Shown here piece after piece: positions 6,388 to 10,562 of a DNA stretch of 10,562 nt. The notes beneath the pieces are model-generated. The model did not search any database. It was not told the DNA's origin and was given only the letters and a program-made list of their open reading frames with translations. How positions within the stretch are numbered: the first letter of the stretch is position 1; the number at the start of each line of letters is the position of its first letter. This DNA is from an uncultured Senegalimassilia sp. Its GTDB lineage: Bacteria; Actinomycetota; Coriobacteriia; Coriobacteriales; Eggerthellaceae. The translations under genes and the position numbers were made by a program. The DNA is taken from positions 1 through 10,562 of the forward strand of contig CAKUJT010000082.1 of the NCBI GenBank assembly GCA_934661765.1, in the 5' to 3' direction.

Positions 6388-6749
6388 AATCGGTCAGCGA
6401 GAAAGCCGGCGGCAAAAGACTCAACATCCGAGTCTCGGAAGCCGAACACGCCGCCATATCGACAAAAGCGACCGAGGCGCAAACGACCATCTCCGAATAC
6501 GTCCGCAAGCGGGCCCTGCGCGACGAGCAGGGCCCGCGGCCCATAGAGGTCGATGTCGGCGAGCTTCACAAGATCTATCGAGACCTACGGCATGCGGGCG
6601 GCAACCTCAACCAACTCTGCCGCTGGCTGAATTCTCGCAGGTCAACGGCGGCGAGCACGGAAAACGAGATAAAGAGCGCGCTGGAAGCCACGCGACGCGC
6701 TTCGAGCCAGGTAGCCGACTTCATAGCGAAGGTGCGAGAAAGGATGTAA
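6384..6749 (+). CDS. mobC: MobC-like relaxosome accessory protein
   Basis: A 121-residue protein. Residues 10-45 (KRLNIRVSEAEHAAISTKATEAQTTISEYVRKRAL) have the ribbon-helix-helix pattern of MobC/relaxosome proteins, and IYRDLRHAGGNLNQLCRWLNS (about 64-84) is the MobC signature around the GxNLNQ motif. The C-terminal third is helical. Such proteins bind the origin of transfer, open the strands near the nick and help the relaxase. The start overlaps the integrase stop by 4 bases (ATGA); the TAA stop is one base before the coupling protein ATG. Placement directly before coupling protein and relaxase fits its role. Confidence 0.88.
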   Translation: MKSVSEKAGGKRLNIRVSEAEHAAISTKATEAQTTISEYVRKRALRDEQGPRPIEVDVGELHKIYRDLRHAGGNLNQLCRWLNSRRSTAASTENEIKSALEATRRASSQVADFIAKVRERM

Positions 6750-6750
6750 G

Positions 6751-8115
6751 ATGAAGGCAAGCAAGATAGCCGGCGTCGCCATAGTGGCGGGAGCGACAAT
6801 CGCAATAGCGATTGCCTCCCTGCCGTTTGGCGCGCCTTTCGTTCAAGCCGCGATGTCGGGCGGCAAGCTCGACCAGGCATGGATTCCCCATGCCTTCCAA
6901 GTGTTGGAAGGCGGGCCGGAATCGCTGATCGAATATGCGAAGGCGGCCGCGAGCGCCGAAGGCGGGATCGCCCCTGCGCTCGCATGGCTAGCGATCGTCG
7001 CGGGGGCGATCGTCCTCTTCGCATGCTATCAGGCGGCGAAATCGCCCAAGCGCGAAGTGGAGAACGGCATCCTCGGCAAGCAATCGTCCATTAAAACCGC
7101 CGGCGAGATAATCGAGAGCTGTCCGATGTGGAACGGGAAATCCGAGCCATCGGACGGCGTTGCGCTCGGCTTCGTGCGAGGCAAGGCTGCGGTGCTGGAA
7201 TGCGTGCATTGCGCGGTGTGCGCGCCGAGCGGCTCCAAGAAGACGCGCGGATCGGTATACCCGACGATAGACGCGCTGTCATTCTCCGGAAAGAACAACC
7301 TCCTCGTCACGGACCCGTCGCTCGAAATCTACTGCATGGCCGGAAAATGCCTTGCCGAAAGGGGTTACGAGGTCCATCTGCTTGATTTGGAGAACCCCAG
7401 GCAAGGATCGCGGTTCAACCCGCTGAAGCTCATAGCCGACCTCAGTGAGGCCGGAAAGGGCGAGTTCGCCGAGGACCGTGCCCGCGAAATCGGCTCTATG
7501 CTGTTCCCTGAAAAGGGCAACGAGAACGACATCTTCGTAAACGCAGCAGGCGGCGTATTCGCCGCCTGCGCATTCGCCGTGGCGACCCTTCCCGAAGTGC
7601 CCAGCGAAGAGCGCCACTTGTGGTCGGTCGTGAAGACCATCATGGTGGGAACGCTCGACGGCGCAGCCACCCTGAAGGACTGGATTCGCGGGTTCGGCCC
7701 GGAAAGCCCCGTTGCGGCCATGGCAGCGACGTTCCTTGCGTCGGAGGGCAAGCTCGAAAGCTCCATCCTCGCGTCGTTGCACGACGGCCTGCAACCTTTC
7801 ACCAGCCAGAACATGCGCTGGCTCACCTCCGCGTCGGATCTCGGAATCGATGAGATGATGGCCGGCAGAAGCGCCGTCTTCATCCATACCTTAGGACCGG
7901 GCGCGCCGGCGAACCGCATAGCATCGCTGTTCCTGGCTCAACACTGGGCCGAAACCCAGCGGCTCGGCATGCGCCGTAGCCTGAGGCCCTGCTGGGTTGT
8001 GGGCGACGAATTCCATTCGCTGCCGAAGTTCGACCTCCCCCACGCGCTCGAACAGGCCAGGAAATACGAGCTGCACTACGTCATGTACACGCAAAGCTTC
8101 AGCGGCTACGACTAA
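6751..8115 (+). CDS. VirD4/TraG-type coupling protein, N-terminal 454 residues, cut by an in-frame TAA
   Basis: A type IV coupling protein that should bring the relaxase-DNA complex to the secretion channel at the membrane. Two hydrophobic segments are near residues 5-25 and 73-92. The ATPase follows: APSGSKKT (158-165) at the Walker A position, LLVTDPSLEIY (184-194), where TraG proteins have TDPKGELY, FNPL (222-225), Walker B VVGDEF (416-421), and YVMYTQSFSGY (443-453). Both glycines of the Walker A consensus GxxxxGK[ST] are replaced (A158, K163), while the Lys and Thr that contact phosphate remain. The frame stops at TAA 8113-8115, but homologous sequence continues in the same frame to 8649, so the full protein would be 632 residues. 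It starts one base after mobC, inside the mobilization operon. Confidence 0.85.
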   Translation: MKASKIAGVAIVAGATIAIAIASLPFGAPFVQAAMSGGKLDQAWIPHAFQVLEGGPESLIEYAKAAASAEGGIAPALAWLAIVAGAIVLFACYQAAKSPKREVENGILGKQSSIKTAGEIIESCPMWNGKSEPSDGVALGFVRGKAAVLECVHCAVCAPSGSKKTRGSVYPTIDALSFSGKNNLLVTDPSLEIYCMAGKCLAERGYEVHLLDLENPRQGSRFNPLKLIADLSEAGKGEFAEDRAREIGSMLFPEKGNENDIFVNAAGGVFAACAFAVATLPEVPSEERHLWSVVKTIMVGTLDGAATLKDWIRGFGPESPVAAMAATFLASEGKLESSILASLHDGLQPFTSQNMRWLTSASDLGIDEMMAGRSAVFIHTLGPGAPANRIASLFLAQHWAETQRLGMRRSLRPCWVVGDEFHSLPKFDLPHALEQARKYELHYVMYTQSFSGYD

Positions 8116-8649
8116 TACAAGACCCAGAAGGAAGACGGCAAGGACGCAATCCTGGCGAACTGCGACGTGAAAGCGCTCTATAAAGCTGGAAGCGACCTTG
8201 ATGCGCGCTACTTCGAGACGCTGGGCGGCTTCAAGACGATACGAGCGCGCAACACCGGGGAGCAGCGCCAGGGCGTAAGCCGCAGCGGCAGCAGCGAGGG
8301 CTTCAGCGAGCAGAAAGTCCCATTGTGGCCGCAGGGCGACGTACTGGAAAGGAACCCCGAGAAAGACGGGGTCCTCGTTGTGCAGTCGGCCCTCGGTGCA
8401 CGAAAGGCCGGAAAGTTCGAGATACCGGTTGTCGATGCCTCGAAGACGTTCGTCTCCGATCACTTCAAGACCCTCGGAACGCCCGATTTCGAGCGCAAGG
8501 TCATCGCCGACACGCTCGACGAGCTCGAAGCAAAGGCCGAAGGCATAGCGATAGACGTCAATGGATGGCAGCCCGATTTCGAAGCCTGCAAGTCCGACAA
8601 GACGAAAGCGGCAGAAATCGCCGACGACGAATTCGCTGCCTGGGACTAA
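8116..8649 (+). pseudogene. C-terminal part of the coupling protein after the in-frame TAA
   Basis: The same reading frame resumes immediately after the TAA and stays open for 177 codons. It contains normal TraG/VirD4 C-terminal sequence: ILANCDVKALYKAGSDLD followed by YFETLGGFKTI, then PLWPQGDVLERN and KAGKFEIPVVDAS. No base has been gained or lost, so a single base change made the stop. The first possible internal start (GTG at 8167) has no ribosome binding site, and separate translation is unlikely. Without readthrough the coupling protein lacks the last ATPase motifs and is probably inactive. The frame ends in TAA 8647-8649; five codons further on it meets TGA at 8665, which overlaps the relaxase ATG. 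Confidence 0.8.
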
Positions 8650-8663
8650 ACAAGGGTTTCCGC

Positions 8664-9545
8664 ATGACCGCGATAAAGCAGAAGGCCGTATGCAGCCCCG
8701 GCCATTGGAAGAACGTTGCGAAGTACCTCGACGACGAGCGCACGCTCGCCAGGGCAAGCCAGAACCTCGCCGACGAAAGCAGGTGGGCCGCCGAGATGGA
8801 CGCCACGCGAGAGGCGTACGGGCACAACGCCCCTGGCAAGAAGGGCGCGAAGTGCACGTACGCCTACCATCAGGTGCTGGCCTTCAATCCCGACGAATGC
8901 TCCTGCAACGGAGGACGCATGACGCCCGAGGCGTGCATGGAGTACGCCAGACAATATGTCGAAGGCCGCTACGGTGCCCACGAGGCCGCATGGGTGCTGC
9001 ATCTGGAGCACTGCGCGGCAGACGGCACAGACCGCTACGCCGTCCATATGGTCGTCAACCGCACCAACCTTGAGACCGGCAGGCGGCTCAATGAGGGGCG
9101 CAGCAAAAACGCGAAGATCGAACGCGCCAACGCCGTCCGCGACGTGGATGCGAAATGGGGCCTCGCGCAGATGCGCGAAGGAGAGCGCAACTGCCGCATC
9201 CACGCGCAGCAGCCCACGAAGCGAGAGCTGGCAATAGCCGCGCGCGGCGCACGAAGCGACAAGCAATACATCAGGGAAGCGGTCGCCGCATCCATGCCCG
9301 AAGCGCACGCCTGTCACGAGCAGAATAAAGTCCGCGCGCTGGCGAGGTCGCTCGACGCCAAGGGCGTCGAAATGCACGTCTCGAGTGATGGCAAGGGACT
9401 GGCCTTCGAAAGAAAAAGCACAGGCCGCAAGGTGCGGGGATACAAGTTGGGACGCGGCTACAGCATGGCCGGCATCGCAAAGGGCCTGGGCATCCAGGTA
9501 GCGATGCTGACCGTGCGCAGTATGGAGGAGGGCATGGAGCGATAA
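8664..9545 (+). CDS. MobA/VirD2-type relaxase
   Basis: A 293-residue relaxase of the MOBP type, which nicks one strand at the origin of transfer and stays bound to its 5' end through a tyrosine. Family features are WKNVAKYLDDERTL (15-28, probable nucleophile Y21), an NLADESRWAAEMDATREAYG region (34-53), YHQVLAFNPDE (68-78), MTPEACMEYARQYVEGRYG (86-104) and LHLEHC then YAVHMVVNRTNLETGRRLN (112-143). The usual metal-binding cluster HIHNH is reduced: in my alignment only H128 remains, with R124 and A126 at the other two positions, while H113 and H116 lie upstream. The length is short compared with many family members of 400 or more residues, and no helicase or primase domain follows. A CAAGGG box precedes the ATG, 14 bases after the coupling protein stop. 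Confidence 0.87.
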   Translation: MTAIKQKAVCSPGHWKNVAKYLDDERTLARASQNLADESRWAAEMDATREAYGHNAPGKKGAKCTYAYHQVLAFNPDECSCNGGRMTPEACMEYARQYVEGRYGAHEAAWVLHLEHCAADGTDRYAVHMVVNRTNLETGRRLNEGRSKNAKIERANAVRDVDAKWGLAQMREGERNCRIHAQQPTKRELAIAARGARSDKQYIREAVAASMPEAHACHEQNKVRALARSLDAKGVEMHVSSDGKGLAFERKSTGRKVRGYKLGRGYSMAGIAKGLGIQVAMLTVRSMEEGMER

Positions 9546-9595
9546 CGCAACGACCCCTCGTGCCGCGCAGAAACGCAGAGAAGAAAGGACGGCAA

Positions 9596-10156
9596 ATGAA
9601 GTACTAAGTCAAAGAGCTGACAACGGTCAATGGCAGGGAGGTGGAGAGGGACGCGCAGGTGCGCCCGCTCGAAAGCCGCGACGACGCCGTCGCGATGTGT
9701 CGCGCCATGGAGATCCTCCACGGAGGAAGCTACTTCGTAAAGCAGGTAGAGCCCAACGAGTACGACGTTGCCGCCGAGAGGCTGGAACTGTCAAGGTGGG
9801 ATGTGATGATGCGCGTCCGCAGCGTCGGAGCCGACGGGATGCAGAAGCTCGTAGACGCGCTCGACGGCGAGTATGCCCCGATGGCGGCACTCGGCTTCGT
9901 CGGGGCGGATAGGCGGTGGAGCGTCGACCACATGGCAGCAGTGTCGCTGCTCGAAAGCATCGCGGTCAGCCCTGGCTCAAGTGGCGAGCGGGCCTTGGCG
10001 TACCTGCTCTTGTACTTTTACAACGACGGCTTGGCAAGGTGCCTGGGCTGCAACCTCGATCCCCTAAGCGCCTACCGCGCTCTCGACGTCGAACTGCAGG
10101 CGGCGTTGAAGCCCCTCTTCAACTACAGGCTCGAGGAAAAGGAGCGTTGGTGCTGA
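9596..10156 (+). CDS. Unknown element protein with an in-frame TAA at codon 4
   Basis: I do not recognise this 186-codon gene. The ATG at 9596 has a well-placed AGAAAGGAC box (9582-9590), and the protein begins M-K-Y, stop, then VKELTTVNGREVERDAQVRPL; the TAA is at 9605-9607. Without the stop this start fits the operon perfectly. The only later start close by, GTG at 9641, has a GGGAG directly against it with no spacing, so normal translation from there is doubtful. The product is mixed helical with a hydrophobic stretch near ALAYLLLYFYNDGLARCLGC and no signal peptide. It lies 50 bases after the relaxase and before a terminator, so it is probably the last gene of the operon. Either it is silenced by a nonsense mutation or the TAA is read through. 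Confidence 0.6.
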
Positions 10157-10184
10157 GCAGGGCTCAACACCAACACCGGGTTTC

Positions 10185-10226
10185 GGAAAGGCAACCGGGT
10201 GCAGGGGCCCGGCTGCCTTTCCCTTT
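10185..10226 (+). terminator. Probable operon terminator
   Basis: GGAAAGGCA (10185-10193) pairs perfectly with TGCCTTTCC (10214-10222); inside it CCGGG (10195-10199) pairs with CCCGG (10208-10212) after one A/C mismatch. A short CTTT follows. It lies about 30 bp after the last stop codon. The T run is weak, so termination strength is uncertain. Confidence 0.55.
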
Positions 10227-10277
10227 GCGAGGCAAACGTCGGAACGCATTGCCGAGAAGCCCCGCAGGGCAAGATCA

Positions 10278-10377
10278 TTTGGCACAGCAAACGTGCCGAA
10301 GGCGCGCTTGTGAGCACAAATGCACATCTTGCATCAACCCCGGAAGCGACTCGACCCGTTGAGCACGCGGGGTTGAT
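10278..10377. other. Two further stem-loops in the non-coding tail
   Basis: TTTGGCAC (10278-10285) pairs with GTGCCGAA (10293-10300) with one G-T pair. Next, ATCAACCCCG (10333-10342) pairs perfectly with CGGGGTTGAT (10368-10377), enclosing a smaller CTCGA/TTGAG hairpin (10350-10363). No convincing ORF exists between 10157 and the window end; the stretch consists of stem-loops and could be a structured RNA or DNA site. Confidence 0.5.
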
Positions 10378-10405
10378 TCGTGAGCGGCGGTTGAGGCGCG
10401 GCAAG

Positions 10406-10557
10406 CGATGGCGACCTATGGGAGCCATCGAGCGACGCCGAGCCGACCCGACGCGAGAGCCGCCCAGCCGGCGGACGGCGACCTATGGGGAGCCGTCGCG
10501 CCCGTGGGTGGCGGCGCGAGCGGAGCGTGCAATGACGCCGACCTCTGGGAGGCATCG
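10406..10557. repeat. Three related hairpins with a conserved apical motif
   Basis: Units lie at 10406-10430, 10474-10497 and 10534-10556, with centres about 60-67 bp apart. Each has a stem closed by the motif GACCTATGGGA (second unit has one extra G, third has GACCTCTGGGA). The stems differ but stay paired: CGATGGC/GCCATCG, GACGGC/GCCGTC and GACGCC/GGCATC (one mismatch). Within the motif CC can pair with GG around a three-base loop, leaving a GA/GA tandem mismatch below. The array may continue beyond the window. Confidence 0.65.
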
Positions 10558-10562
10558 AATGG

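Larger units (their letters stand above)
2145..10562. mobile_element. Integrative mobilizable/conjugative element in a tRNA gene (right end outside window)
   Basis: The left boundary is the tRNA 3' fragment at 2145-2189. Element-borne genes follow: a cargo gene on the minus strand, then an operon of excisionase-like protein, DnaB-like ATPase, tyrosine integrase, MobC, VirD4/TraG-type coupling protein and MobA-type relaxase. Integrase plus relaxase plus coupling protein without a visible secretion channel fits an integrative mobilizable element, or an ICE whose channel genes lie further right. The second attachment site and the reconstituted tRNA are not in the window, so its total size is unknown. 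Confidence 0.88.

Noticed and set aside
7891..8757. Minus-strand frame of 288 codons spanning the coupling protein TAA
   Set aside because: Antisense shadow with no recognisable domain; the plus-strand frame carries coupling-protein motifs on both sides of the TAA.
6751..10156. Full reassignment of TAA to an amino acid in the element
   Set aside because: MobC ends in TAA one base before the next ATG, and readthrough there would run far into the coupling protein gene; the host-type genes give no sign of an altered code. Only partial suppression or decay remains plausible.
10406..10557. CRISPR array
   Set aside because: The repeats are not identical, the stems change, spacing differs (about 67 and 60 bp) and there are no cas genes in the window.

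Overview
The window is GC-rich and carries chromosomal housekeeping genes on the left and a mobile element on the right. The GC content, the style of the tryptophanyl-tRNA synthetase and the Cys-rich LUD protein, and the element's gene content suggest an anaerobic gut actinobacterium of the Coriobacteriia/Eggerthellaceae type. This taxonomy is an inference from sequence character, not a database result.

Left part (1-2189), chromosome. trpS lies on the minus strand (33-1076) and is divergent from a LUD-domain (LutC/DUF162-like) gene on the plus strand (1245-1883). Each has its own intrinsic terminator. Next come a leftward tRNA-type terminator (2111-2134) and a 45-bp stretch (2145-2189) that is exactly the 3' part of a CAU-anticodon tRNA gene, from the anticodon loop to CCA. 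The 5' half of the tRNA is missing. This is the left attachment site of an element integrated in a tRNA gene; an intact tRNA copy should lie at the right end, beyond the window.

Right part (2190-10562), an integrative mobilizable or conjugative element whose right end is not in the window. First comes about 430 bp of non-coding DNA with a strong outward promoter, direct repeats, competing stem-loops and a possible origin of transfer. Then a lower-GC minus-strand gene of unknown function with a C-terminal zinc finger (2619-3869), and an AT-rich control region with divergent promoters and an operator-like palindrome. A tightly packed plus-strand operon follows: excisionase-like HTH protein, DnaB/RecA-like ATPase, tyrosine integrase, MobC, VirD4/TraG-type coupling protein, MobA-type relaxase, and an unknown protein. 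Junctions are overlapping or nearly so up to the relaxase, so excision and DNA transfer are probably expressed together. No type IV secretion channel genes are visible, so the element either borrows one or encodes it further right.

The most unusual points are these. (1) Two in-frame TAA codons interrupt otherwise intact genes: the coupling protein at codon 455 and the last gene at codon 4. In addition, the frames after the TAA stops of the coupling protein and the relaxase both run on to a TGA that overlaps the next gene's ATG. This is either decay by nonsense mutation or, less likely, UAA readthrough. (2) A structured non-coding region at 10157-10562 ends in three hairpins that keep the same apical motif while their stems change by compensation. 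(3) Both core mobilization enzymes have non-canonical active-site motifs.
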